From Microbacterium sp. SL75 (GTDB lineage Bacteria; Actinomycetota; Actinomycetes; Actinomycetales; Microbacteriaceae), in NCBI RefSeq assembly GCF_026625865.1, contig NZ_CP113067.1, positions 2,852,001-2,916,000 on the forward strand: a stretch of DNA of 64,000 nucleotides, given 5' to 3'. The translations under genes and the position numbers were made by a program. The notes below the pieces were generated by a model. That model had not been told where the DNA came from and did no database searches. It worked only from the letters and a program-made list of their open reading frames with translations. Position 1 is the first letter of the stretch. Each line of letters opens with the position of its first letter. Shown here piece by piece: positions 32,900-41,700 of this stretch.

Positions 32900-33782
32900 G
32901 CTTCCCGAGGTTGAGGTTGTCCGCGCCGGCCTCGAACCCGCCGTGTCCGGTGCACTCGTCGCCTCTGTCGACGTGCGCGACGAGCGGGCGCTGACCCGGC
33001 ACACCGGGGGAGCGGCGCACTTCGAGGCGGAGCTGACCGGCCGGCGCATCGCGTCCGCCGTGCGGCGAGGCAAATTCCTCTGGATGCCGATGGCCGACGA
33101 TGAGGCCATCGTCACCCATCTCGGGATGAGCGGCCAGATGCTCCTGCGTACCCCCGGGGCGCCGGAGGAGCGGCATGAACGCATCCGCATCGAGTTGGAG
33201 CATCCGGTGCACGGGTCGCTTTCGGTCGTCTTCGCCGACCAGCGCACTTTCGGCTCGCTCGCCGTCGACCGGCTCGTCGATACTCCCGATGGTGCCGCGG
33301 GCGGTCGAGGCTCGGAGCTCGCCCGCGTGCCGACGCAGGTCGCGCACATCGGTCGAGATCCCCTCGACCCTGCGTTCGATGTCGCGCGATTCCGCGCGCG
33401 ATTGACGCGGACCTCCTCGGGGATCAAGCGCGTGCTGCTGGATCAGACGGTGGCGAGCGGTATCGGCAACATCTACGCCGACGAGTCGCTGTGGGCCGCG
33501 CGTATCCACCCTGAGACCGCGGCATCCGATCTTCCGACGCGTGCTGTCAATCGGCTACTCGGCGAGGTGCAGGCGGTCCTCGAGAAGGCCCTTGCCGAGG
33601 GTGGGACCAGCTTCGACGCGCAATACGTGAACGTGAACGGTCAGGCCGGCTACTTCGCCCACTCGCTGAATGCCTACGGGCGTACAGGCCAGCCGTGTCC
33701 GCGGTGCGGGCGCCCCATCGTGCGGGTGTCGTTCATGAACCGGTCGAGCCACTTCTGCCCGCACTGCCAGAAGCGGCGCTGA
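32892..33782 (+). CDS. mutM: formamidopyrimidine-DNA glycosylase
   Basis: 296 aa from GTG 32892, starting PELPEVEVVR after Met, with catalytic Pro and Glu. The helix-two-turn-helix region includes NIYADESLWAARIHP. The C-terminal zinc finger has CPRCGRP...HFCPHCQ. It removes 8-oxoguanine. Overlaps rnc by 8 nt. Confidence 0.95.
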   Translation: MPELPEVEVVRAGLEPAVSGALVASVDVRDERALTRHTGGAAHFEAELTGRRIASAVRRGKFLWMPMADDEAIVTHLGMSGQMLLRTPGAPEERHERIRIELEHPVHGSLSVVFADQRTFGSLAVDRLVDTPDGAAGGRGSELARVPTQVAHIGRDPLDPAFDVARFRARLTRTSSGIKRVLLDQTVASGIGNIYADESLWAARIHPETAASDLPTRAVNRLLGEVQAVLEKALAEGGTSFDAQYVNVNGQAGYFAHSLNAYGRTGQPCPRCGRPIVRVSFMNRSSHFCPHCQKRR

Positions 33783-33880
33783 AAGTAGCACGGGCCGCCC
33801 GCTTCTGAGCAGCTGAGTCGTCGGGTGATTTTTATCATCGTGCTCGTCGGTGGCGTTGCGTAATCGGTACAGTGTTGGCG

Positions 33881-34168
33881 ATGAACGGCTGGTCAGTGGA
33901 TCCGGAAGGGCTGCGTTTCGCGGCTTCGGTCGTCCGGTATGCCGTACAGATCACTGAGCCGGAGACGGCAACGGCGGCGACCGCACGTGTCGGCGATGCT
34001 GAGCTCGCCGCGGCGTTGTCGGCGTTCATGCAGGCTCTGACAGGTGGGTGGATGCAGCGGGTGTCCGCGACCGAGGGTGTGTGTCAGACGTTGGCGGCCT
34101 CGGCGACGTTGTATGAGACAGCCGATGAAGAAGGTGTTCGTGACGTGCGCCAGGCGGACCATTTCTGA
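33881..34168 (+). CDS. small helical ESX-associated protein
   Basis: 95 aa from ATG 33881 (an in-frame GTG lies at 33872). Ala-rich helices with a central GGWMQRV turn and no signal peptide; size and placement before a WXG-like effector fit a type VII accessory (chaperone or substrate partner), though a strict WXG motif is absent. TACAGT lies 7 nt before the ATG, predicting a leaderless mRNA. The stop overlaps the next start (TGATG). Confidence 0.65.
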   Translation: MNGWSVDPEGLRFAASVVRYAVQITEPETATAATARVGDAELAAALSAFMQALTGGWMQRVSATEGVCQTLAASATLYETADEEGVRDVRQADHF

Positions 34169-35988
34169 TGGCGGAACTGGGGCAGACCTCCGATCCGATG
34201 TCCTTGGTGCCGGGCTCGGTCGGAGACGTCCAGGCGATTGTCGAGCTGTGCGCCCGGCGCTCGCGTGTCGCACGGCAGGCCGCCGAGACGGTGGGCAGGA
34301 AGAAGAACATCGACGACTGGGTGGGACAGTCCGCCGACGCCTACACCGCCCGCGTGACCCAGGTGGCGACCGCGTGGTCCGACGCTGACGAGGCGCTGGC
34401 CCGTGTCGGCGCCGCGATGCGCGCATACGCGTCGGCGTTGGCGGGGGCACAGGCGAGAGCTGCCACCGCGATCGAGGGTTGGGATTATGCGCGGTCCCTT
34501 CAACGCACGGAGCAGACGGCCGGTGCGGAGTCGCCGGGCTTCGTCGAGCCGTTCTCCGGCGCGTGGCCCCTCGTGTTCGCCGGGGGCGCCGACACGAGTC
34601 CGCCGCGCACGAGTGCGGAGGCGTTCGCAACGGCTGACAGCTGGCTTGCCGAGGGGAGGAGATGGGTGGCCGATGCGGCACGCACCGCAACCGCGGCTGT
34701 GGCTGCTGCGACCGCGGTGCTCCGTGCCGACAGCGGATCCGTGTGGGCGTCGGCGAGCGCAGCCCTCGGAAGCGGGCCGGTGACGCCGGCGACGGCGCTG
34801 TCGGTCCTGAAGTCGTTGCGCGGCGACGACCTCACGTCGCTGTTGTCGGCGCGTCCCGACCTCGCCGCTCTTCTCTCGCAGGCGTCGCCCGCCGATGTCG
34901 CGAGCTGGTGGTCGGGTCTCGACGGTGACCAGCAGGAAGCGCTGGTCCACGCTGCCCCCGCCGTCATCGGCAACCTCGGCGGAGTGGCCTACCGCGCGCG
35001 TGATGAGGCCAATCGCATCGTGCTCGACCAAGCGATCGCGGATGCCAAGCGCAGCCCCCTCGACAAGTCGGAGCAGATCGCGGCGCTAGAGGCGTTGAAG
35101 AAGTCGGCCCAGAGTCACACGTTGGTGTCGGTTGTGCTTGACGAACCTCCGCTCGCGCAGGTCGCCGTCGGCGACCTGGATGCCGCGAGGAATGTGTCGT
35201 TCATCGTGCCGGGGATGAACTCGAACGTGGCGGGTGACATGGCGACTTACGTCGATGCTGCGAAGCAACTCCAGTACGCGCAGCGCCGTGCGGGCGGCGG
35301 AGAGCTCGGCGACTACGCCGTTATCGCGTGGCTGGGCTACCACCCCCCGACGAACGATATGCCGGTGGACGTGGCATTCAACGGGAAAGCCGAGGCGGGC
35401 GCACCCGCCTTATCGAAAGACCTCACGTCGATGGCTGCTGTTCACGAAGCATCGGGCATCCCTGCCTCGGTTTCTGTCATCGCCCACTCTTATGGCACCA
35501 ATGTCGCGGCACTCGCACTCACCGACGCTCACGCGGACCACGTCGTCCTGCTCGGCTCGGCCGGTGTAGACAATCAAGTAGACAACGTCGCGGACCTGAA
35601 TGTGCCTCCCGGACAGGTGTTCGCATCTCAAGCCCGTCACGACGGCTGGGCGCCTGTCGGGCAGATCACCTCGTACGTCGTCCTAGACGGACGCGTCGAC
35701 CCGACAGCGACATCGTTCGGGGCGCGCGAGTTCTCCTCGGAAGCGGGCATCGCCCCCGGCGGCGAGACGCTGCGCGCGGTTGACAAACACGGACCGTTCG
35801 GCGATGGCTCGGAGACATTCAGCTACTTCGATGCGAACACGACCGCGCAGTTCAACACGGCGTTGGCAACGACGGGCCGCGGGGACGAGGTCATCGTCGA
35901 CAAACCGCTGACAGAATCAGACCTCATCGGGCCGCATCACTCGAGCGGATCGAATGAGTACCCGGTCGGGTGGAACGGCATTCGTTGA
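34168..35988 (+). CDS. ESX-type effector with alpha/beta-hydrolase (DUF1023) domain
   Basis: 606 aa. The N-terminal ~110 residues are a WXG100-like helical module (IDDWVGQSADAY is the W-x-G turn near residue 50). A long Ala-rich helical middle (~110-330) follows. The C-terminal ~250 residues are an Abhydrolase_8/DUF1023 domain with nucleophile elbow VIAHSYGT (Ser441) and the DHVVLLGSAG strand. Domain order matches known predicted type VII lipase/esterase effectors of actinobacteria. Substrate unknown; no signal peptide. The next genes may be partner or immunity proteins. Confidence 0.8.
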   Translation: MAELGQTSDPMSLVPGSVGDVQAIVELCARRSRVARQAAETVGRKKNIDDWVGQSADAYTARVTQVATAWSDADEALARVGAAMRAYASALAGAQARAATAIEGWDYARSLQRTEQTAGAESPGFVEPFSGAWPLVFAGGADTSPPRTSAEAFATADSWLAEGRRWVADAARTATAAVAAATAVLRADSGSVWASASAALGSGPVTPATALSVLKSLRGDDLTSLLSARPDLAALLSQASPADVASWWSGLDGDQQEALVHAAPAVIGNLGGVAYRARDEANRIVLDQAIADAKRSPLDKSEQIAALEALKKSAQSHTLVSVVLDEPPLAQVAVGDLDAARNVSFIVPGMNSNVAGDMATYVDAAKQLQYAQRRAGGGELGDYAVIAWLGYHPPTNDMPVDVAFNGKAEAGAPALSKDLTSMAAVHEASGIPASVSVIAHSYGTNVAALALTDAHADHVVLLGSAGVDNQVDNVADLNVPPGQVFASQARHDGWAPVGQITSYVVLDGRVDPTATSFGAREFSSEAGIAPGGETLRAVDKHGPFGDGSETFSYFDANTTAQFNTALATTGRGDEVIVDKPLTESDLIGPHHSSGSNEYPVGWNGIR

Positions 35989-35990
35989 CT

Positions 35991-36515
35991 ATGAACAGAC
36001 GCACTTACATCGCAGTCAGCGCGCTGCTCGTCGTCCTGCTCACCGCTTGCTCACCCGGTGGCGACCAGAACTCGAAGGGACCCGACGTGACCCCAGAAGA
36101 TGTCAAGGCGCAGATCCTCGATCTCTACGAGGCGAGCGCAGCCGCGGTCGCGGCTGAGGGCTGGAAAGTAGATGACGCCTCGTGGCTAGCTTGCGCCGAC
36201 GACTCCGCGGGACCGCGTGTGAAGTTGTCGTTTGCCGCGTCCCGCTCCGAGCCATTGCCGAGCGCTGCCGCTGATCTCATAGCAAACGCGCAGAAAGTGT
36301 GGCAGGAGCGAGGACACGACGTGACGGTCGAGCGCGACACGAACCTGACTCCGCCACGGTGGATTCTTTCTGATCCGCCTTACCTCACGGGCACCGAACC
36401 GGATGGCAGCTACTATCTGCTGGACGTCAGCGATCGCGCTGTTTACTTCCAGGCCACCAGTGCCTGCGTACCCGGCGACATCTTCGAACTCACCAGCCCC
36501 ACGCCGACCCCATGA
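35991..36515 (+). CDS. lipoprotein, possible immunity protein
   Basis: 174 aa from ATG 35991, 2 nt after the effector stop. Signal peptide with lipobox LLTAC (Cys at 20), then a ~150-residue extracytoplasmic domain with two further cysteines (WLACADDS, TSACVPG). Codon choice is less GC-biased than in the housekeeping neighbours. A membrane-anchored immunity protein against a surface-acting hydrolase is a reasonable reading, but only position supports it. Confidence 0.7.
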   Translation: MNRRTYIAVSALLVVLLTACSPGGDQNSKGPDVTPEDVKAQILDLYEASAAAVAAEGWKVDDASWLACADDSAGPRVKLSFAASRSEPLPSAAADLIANAQKVWQERGHDVTVERDTNLTPPRWILSDPPYLTGTEPDGSYYLLDVSDRAVYFQATSACVPGDIFELTSPTPTP

Positions 36516-36796
36516 CCCTCAGGTTCGATCCCCAGCGGCACGCGGAGACGATCGCCGCTTTGCGACGGGTGATCGCTGGCATCCAGGATCAGCTGGACGG
36601 CCTCGATCGGGAGGTCACCGTACTGCGTGGGCAGTGGTCGGGTGCCGCGCAGGCGGCGTACGAGCGTACTCACCGAGAATGGGCGGACTCCATCGGTCGC
36701 TTGCATTCCGCGCTGGGTGATGCGACGGGAGCGGCGCAGCACGCCGGTGACCGCCTCACCCAGACCGAGGCAGATGTGACCGCACTGTGGTCATGA
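36512..36796 (+). CDS. WXG100-family protein
   Basis: 94 aa, helix-turn-helix hairpin with QWSGAAQAAYERTHREW (W-S-G at ~46-48). It overlaps the lipoprotein gene by ATGA and ends the locus. Likely secretion partner of the 606-aa effector. A strong terminator follows at once. Confidence 0.82.
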   Translation: MTLRFDPQRHAETIAALRRVIAGIQDQLDGLDREVTVLRGQWSGAAQAAYERTHREWADSIGRLHSALGDATGAAQHAGDRLTQTEADVTALWS

Positions 36797-36799
36797 CGC

Positions 36800-36835
36800 G
36801 AGAGGGGGACGGGACTCCAGACCCGTCCCCCTCTC
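36800..36835. terminator. bidirectional terminator between converging genes
   Basis: GAGAGGGGGACGGG (36800-36813) pairs perfectly with CCCGTCCCCCTCTC (36822-36835), a 14-bp stem with an 8-nt loop. It serves the WXG100 locus and the minus-strand GNAT gene. Confidence 0.8.
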
Positions 36836-36838
36836 AGG

Positions 36839-37918
36839 TCACAGCACCTTCTTCCACACTCCTTCGTACGAGATCGGCGTGAAGCCGATGGCTTCGTTGA
36901 TCGAGAGCATCGGACGGTTCTCTTCGGCGTTGTAGGTCAGCACACGGGGTGACTCCGGTGCGACGTCGTGCCACGCGAGGAGTCCCGCGCACTTCACGAG
37001 CATGCCGAGTCGGTGGCCGCGGTGGGCCGCGACGACGAGGGTGTCTTCCTGGCTGGTGGCAGCGGTGCGGTCCTTGCCGATGACGAGTTCGTTGAAGGCC
37101 GCAAGCTCGCCGGTGTCGACGTGCTGGGCGGCGGTGACGAGCATGTGCCGTCCGGCGTCGGTGTAGCCGGCTTCGTAGCGGCGCACTCGACCGGCATCCC
37201 ACACCTCCTCGTCGAACTCGAGGTCCGCCGAGGGGGCGTCGGTCACCATGCGCGACTTCATCCACGCAAACGCGTCCACGAACTCGTCGGGCGTGGGCAG
37301 AGTCCACTGCACGATCCGGTAGCCCGAGGCCGCCTGTTCGGCCTCAGCGAGCAGTTCCTCTAGGCGCGGTCGTGCTCCGGCGAGATCCAGCGAGCTCACG
37401 CGCACGATCTGTTCGAGCGAGAATCCGGATGCCAGAAGAAACCGCGCCGCGTGATCCCGCGGGATCGAGCCGAATCCCGTCGGCGCGTCGAGGCGCGGTC
37501 CGTCCGCGGCGGGATGTTCGGCCCACGACTGCAGGACGGTACGCCCGTGCTCTCGTGCGGTGTTCTCGATGAGGGCGTAGGCGGCGCGACCGATGCCGTT
37601 GCCCCATGCGGAGCGGCGCAGTTCGATGAGCCAGAATCCGGTGCGGGCGCCCTCCTCCTGCGGGAAGTCGAGACCCACGCGCCCGATGACCTCGCCGTGG
37701 TGGACGGCGATCCATGCGAATCGTTTCATCTCAGGTCGGGGTTGGTAGAGCGGGAGGAGCTCGTCGGCGGGCATGAACGAATCGTCGTGCCCCGAGATCT
37801 CGGCGTAGACGAGGTTGCGGAGGCGGACCATCTCGCGGAAGTCCGCGGCATCCGGATCGTCGATGTGGGCGGGGATGTGAAGCGGGCGCAGCTCGAGGCC
37901 GGCGGGGAAGGAAGTCAT
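36839..37918 (-). CDS. GNAT-family N-acetyltransferase (tandem domains)
   Basis: 359 aa. Two GNAT-like halves: the first (~40-180) holds RRSAWGNGIGRAAY, the acetyl-CoA pyrophosphate loop; the second (~200-359) holds AAHRGHRLGMLVK and ends ENRPMLSINEAIGFTPISYEGVWKKVL, the usual beta-bulge and C-terminal strand. Such two-domain proteins include mycothiol synthase and many enzymes of unknown substrate. Last gene of a three-gene minus-strand run that starts with the 37-aa peptide gene. Confidence 0.85.
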   Translation of the reverse strand: MTSFPAGLELRPLHIPAHIDDPDAADFREMVRLRNLVYAEISGHDDSFMPADELLPLYQPRPEMKRFAWIAVHHGEVIGRVGLDFPQEEGARTGFWLIELRRSAWGNGIGRAAYALIENTAREHGRTVLQSWAEHPAADGPRLDAPTGFGSIPRDHAARFLLASGFSLEQIVRVSSLDLAGARPRLEELLAEAEQAASGYRIVQWTLPTPDEFVDAFAWMKSRMVTDAPSADLEFDEEVWDAGRVRRYEAGYTDAGRHMLVTAAQHVDTGELAAFNELVIGKDRTAATSQEDTLVVAAHRGHRLGMLVKCAGLLAWHDVAPESPRVLTYNAEENRPMLSINEAIGFTPISYEGVWKKVL

Positions 37919-37985
37919 TCGAAGGTCTTTCGTCGGATGAGACGGGGGAGGGGTGGGGCCGGCCGAGAGGCCGACCCCACCGGGA

Positions 37986-38273
37986 TCAGAACGGCGGGCG
38001 GCTGAACGCCGCGGCGCTCTGCCAGGCCCGCTCGCGGCGGTCCCGCTCGGCGGCCGCGTCGCGAGCTCGCAGGGCTTCGACCGCGCGGTGGTCGAGGGCG
38101 CGGGCCCGGTTGGCGTGCCGGTTGAGCAGCCAGAGCCCCAGACGCAGCGACAGGCGGTCGAGCAGACCCAGCGGCCGGTAGGCCGTCGTGTCGAACGTGA
38201 TCGTGGAGGGAGTGGGAGGGGTGGAAGGCGCGGCCGAGGAGTGCTGCGGCGCGCGCGTGAACAGGGCGTTCAT
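37986..38273 (-). CDS. small hypothetical protein
   Basis: 95 aa. A Thr/Pro-rich N-terminal third, then LLDRLSLRLGLWLLNRHANRARAL, one amphipathic or short membrane-associated helix, then an Arg/Glu-rich charged helix. GGAG lies 7 nt before ATG 38273. It sits between the 37-aa peptide gene and the GNAT gene and is probably cotranscribed. I recall the helix block in other Microbacteriaceae proteins, but cannot assign a function. Confidence 0.6.
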   Translation of the reverse strand: MNALFTRAPQHSSAAPSTPPTPSTITFDTTAYRPLGLLDRLSLRLGLWLLNRHANRARALDHRAVEALRARDAAAERDRRERAWQSAAAFSRPPF

Positions 38274-38421
38274 GCGGAAGCTCCGTAAAGAAGATCTGGC
38301 GAGGAGGAAGCGCGTCGAGCAGACAGCTCACGCGGGGGCGGACGCAGAGGGTCCGGGTGGCCGACGTCGAGGAGACGGGCTCACGGGAAGCGGAGACGAC
38401 AAGGCGTCTCGACGCGACGAA

Positions 38422-38535
38422 CTAGCCCTGACGAGGGGGCATGCCGACGGCGGTGGTCACTCCCGTGGCGTATGCGGAGAGCACGGGGACGGCGATGAAG
38501 CCGGTGGCGGTGAAGCCGGTCGTGGTGCGAATCAT
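38422..38535 (-). CDS. 37-residue hydrophobic peptide
   Basis: Starts MIRTTTGFTATGFIAVPVLS and ends AVGMPPRQG. One uncharged hydrophobic stretch (~8-31) follows a single Arg, and a small polar tail ends it. A near-ideal AAGGAGG site lies 8 nt before ATG 38535, and a consensus promoter stands 38 nt further up, so high expression is likely. It could be a small membrane protein, a signal-like peptide (LSAYA-T resembles a cleavage site) or a leader. Nothing I know matches it. Confidence 0.6.
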   Translation of the reverse strand: MIRTTTGFTATGFIAVPVLSAYATGVTTAVGMPPRQG

Positions 38536-38572
38536 GGAAGTAACCTCCTTTCGACGTCGGTTGCGACCTCAG

Positions 38573-38602
38573 ACGCTAGCGAAGGCTGTCAGCGAATGTC
38601 AA
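38573..38602 (-). promoter_or_regulatory. consensus promoter of the 37-aa peptide operon
   Basis: TTGACA (38602-38597) is a perfect -35; an 18-nt spacer leads to TAGCGT (38578-38573). It points away from smc. It has the strongest -35 element I found in the window. Confidence 0.7.
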
Positions 38603-38727
38603 GCTTCCGCTCAGATTGGGGCGGGTGCCGGGCGCGTCGAACCGCGCCCACCGGCCCGCCGCCGCGGAATCCTGCGGTTTCTCGGATACCGTGAACACGC
38701 GGTTCGATCGAGCGGAGGGCGGGTGAC

Positions 38728-41700
38728 ATGCACCTGAAGAGCGTGACGCTCAAGGGCTTCAAGTCCTTCGCGCAGTCGACCACCTTCGCCCTCGAGCCGG
38801 GCGTGACATGCATCGTCGGACCGAACGGGTCGGGCAAGTCCAACGTCGTCGACGCCCTGGCCTGGGTGATGGGGGAGCAGGGGGCGAAGACCCTTCGCGG
38901 CGGCAAGATGGAGGACGTCATCTTCGCCGGCACCTCGACGCGGGGACCCCTGGGGCGGGCCGAGGTCCAGCTGACGATCGACAACGCCGACGGTGCTCTG
39001 CCGATCGACTACAGCGAGGTGACGATCAGTCGCACGCTGTTCCGCACCGGCGCGAGCGAGTACGCCATCAACGGGCAGACGTGCCGCCTGCTCGACGTGC
39101 AGGAGTTGCTGAGCGATTCGGGCCTCGGGCGCGAGATGCACGTGATCATCGGGCAGGGCCGCCTCGACACCGTGCTCCAGGCATCGGCGGAGGACCGTCG
39201 CGGGTTCATCGAGGAAGCCGCAGGAATCCTCAAGCATCGCCGACGCAAAGAGAAGACCGTCCGCAAGCTCGAGGCGATGGAGACGAACCTCACGCGCTTG
39301 AGCGATCTCGCCGGTGAACTGCGCCGGCAGCTCAAGCCGCTGGGCAAGCAGGCCGAGATCGCTCGAGAGGCAGCGACGATCGCCGCGGTGGTCCGGGACG
39401 CGAAAGCGCGCCTCTACGCCGACGAGCTCGTGCGTCTGCGCGCGGAACTCGCCGACGCCGCTCGAGCCGAGAGTGAGCGCCACACCGAGCGGCTGGGCCT
39501 GCAGGAGCAGTCGGAGGGGCTGCGCGGTCGGGTGGAGCGCCTCGAGAACGATCAGCGCTCCGACGCCGTCGACCGCGCGCGCGGTGTCGCCTTCGCGCTC
39601 GAGCAGGTGCAGGAGCGACTCCGGGGGCTCTACACACTGGCCGGCCAGCGCCTGACGCTCCTCGGCGACGACGAGACGGACGGGTCGGGCTTCGCCCCCA
39701 CGGTGACACAGTCGATGATCGACGACGTCCGCGCCGAGATCGACGACATCGCCGCGGGTCTCGGAGAGGCTCAGGATGCCGCGGCAGAGGCGTCCCGAGC
39801 GGTGACGCGTGCCCGCGCCGACCTCGACGCGCTCGACGTCGACATCGCTGCGCAGAGTGCGCTGGTGTCGGAACACGACATGAAGATCACGAGCCTGCGG
39901 GGAGCGGCGGATGCGGCGAGCTCGGCCCTTGCCGCCGTGCGTGCCGGTGTCGACCGGCAGCAGCGGGCGCTCGACGCCGCGCTGATCCGACGGGCGGAAG
40001 CCGAGCAAGCCGTCGCCGAGCTGGATCCCGACGTGGTCCCCGAGGCCTCGACGGCCGAGCACGCGGCCGCCTACGAGCGCGCTCAGCGCGACGCCAACGA
40101 CGTCGAGGCGCGCGTGTCCGGCCTGCGTGAACGCCTACACGCCGCCGAGCGTGAGCGCGACGCGCTCACCGCGCAGACCACCGCTCTCGGCCGCGCCCTG
40201 GATGTCCGCAACGCGGCCGCCGATCTGATCTCGGCCGGGGGTTCCGGCATCCGAGGTCTCGTCGGCGACGACCTGAAGGTCAGGGCCGGATACGAAGCGG
40301 CGGTGGCCGCGGTGCTCGGAACCCTCGCGGAAGGGTTGCTCGTCGACGACGCGGAAGCGGCGTTCACCGCGGCCCGCACGGCCGCCGAGGCCGACCTGGG
40401 TCTGGTCGAGATCGCTCTGGCCGACGCCCCCGGGCCGGGGGAGTCCCTCCCGGCGCTCGAGGGTGCGGTGCTCGCAGCGGATGTCGTCACGGCCTCGCCC
40501 GGGGTGCTCGGCATCCTGGCTCGCGTCCTCATCGTCGAAGACCTCGACGCCGCGCGATCGGCGCAGTCGAGTCTGGCGGACGGGCTCACGGTCGTGACCC
40601 GCTCTGGCGAGGTCGTGACCGCGCGGACCGTTCGCGCCGGCTCGGGCTCGGGCCGGTCGCGCCTCGAACTCGCCGCCGAGCGCGACGCCGCCGTGGAACG
40701 GCTCGACGAGGTCGTCGTGATCGTGGATTCGCTGAGAGAAGCCCTCGCCGACGAACAGCGTCTGCAGGTCGATGCGCGCCAGCGCACGAAAGACGCCCTT
40801 TCGACCCTTCGCGCGCATGACGCAGCCCTGGCCGCTCACGCGGAGAAGGTCAACCGCGTGACCGTGCGCCACGAAGCCGCGGTCGCCGAGTGCGACCGTC
40901 TGGTCGCGGGGCTCGCGCAGACCGAGAGCGCGGTCGCCGAGGCGGAGGACGCGGCACGTCGGGCCGACGATGCGCTGGCCCGGGCCCTCGACGCGCCACG
41001 CCCGCTCCTCGACGCCTCGGCGCGCGAAGGAATGGCGGCAGAGGTCGACGCCGCGCGCGAGACCGAGATGCGCGCCCGCCTCGACATTGAGACGCTGAAA
41101 GAGCGCGTCCGCGCCGGTGAGGCTCGCATCGTGCAGCTCGAGCAGCAACGTGAGCGCGAGCGAACCGCGGCCGCCGAGGCGGCACGCCGTGCTGTGCTTC
41201 GCCGGGCGCAGCGTGAGATCGCCGCTGAGGTCGCGGGCCACCTCCCGGCCCTGCTCGACTCGGTCGATCGCTCGGTCAGTCAGGCGCGGGTGGAGCTGGC
41301 GGCCGCGGAGTCCGCCCGCACGGCGATCACGGAGGAGCTCTCTCGTGCGCGAGCCGACGAGTCCCTCGTGCGAGAGCGTCTGGCACGGCTCACCGAAAGC
41401 GTGCACGGGCTCGAGCTGCAGATGCACGAGAAGAAGCTCCACGTGACCGGTCTTCTCGAGCGTGCTCAGTCCGAGCTCGCGTTGGACGAGCACATTCTCG
41501 TTTCGGAATACGGCCCCGACCAGCCCATCCCCACCGAGAACGCGGAGGAGGGCGTGCCCTTCGATCGCGCCGCTCAGAAGCGCCGGCTCCAGGATGCCGA
41601 GCGCAAGCTGTCGCAGCTCGGCCGGGTGAACCCGCTGGCCCTGGAGGAATTCGCCGCGCTCGAGCAGCGCCACGCCTTCCTCACCGAGCAGCTCGCCGAC

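Noticed and set aside
38288..38421. Additional small gene starting GTG near 38331
   Set aside because: The frame overlaps the well-supported 95-aa gene in another phase, lacks a ribosome-binding site and has no conserved look.
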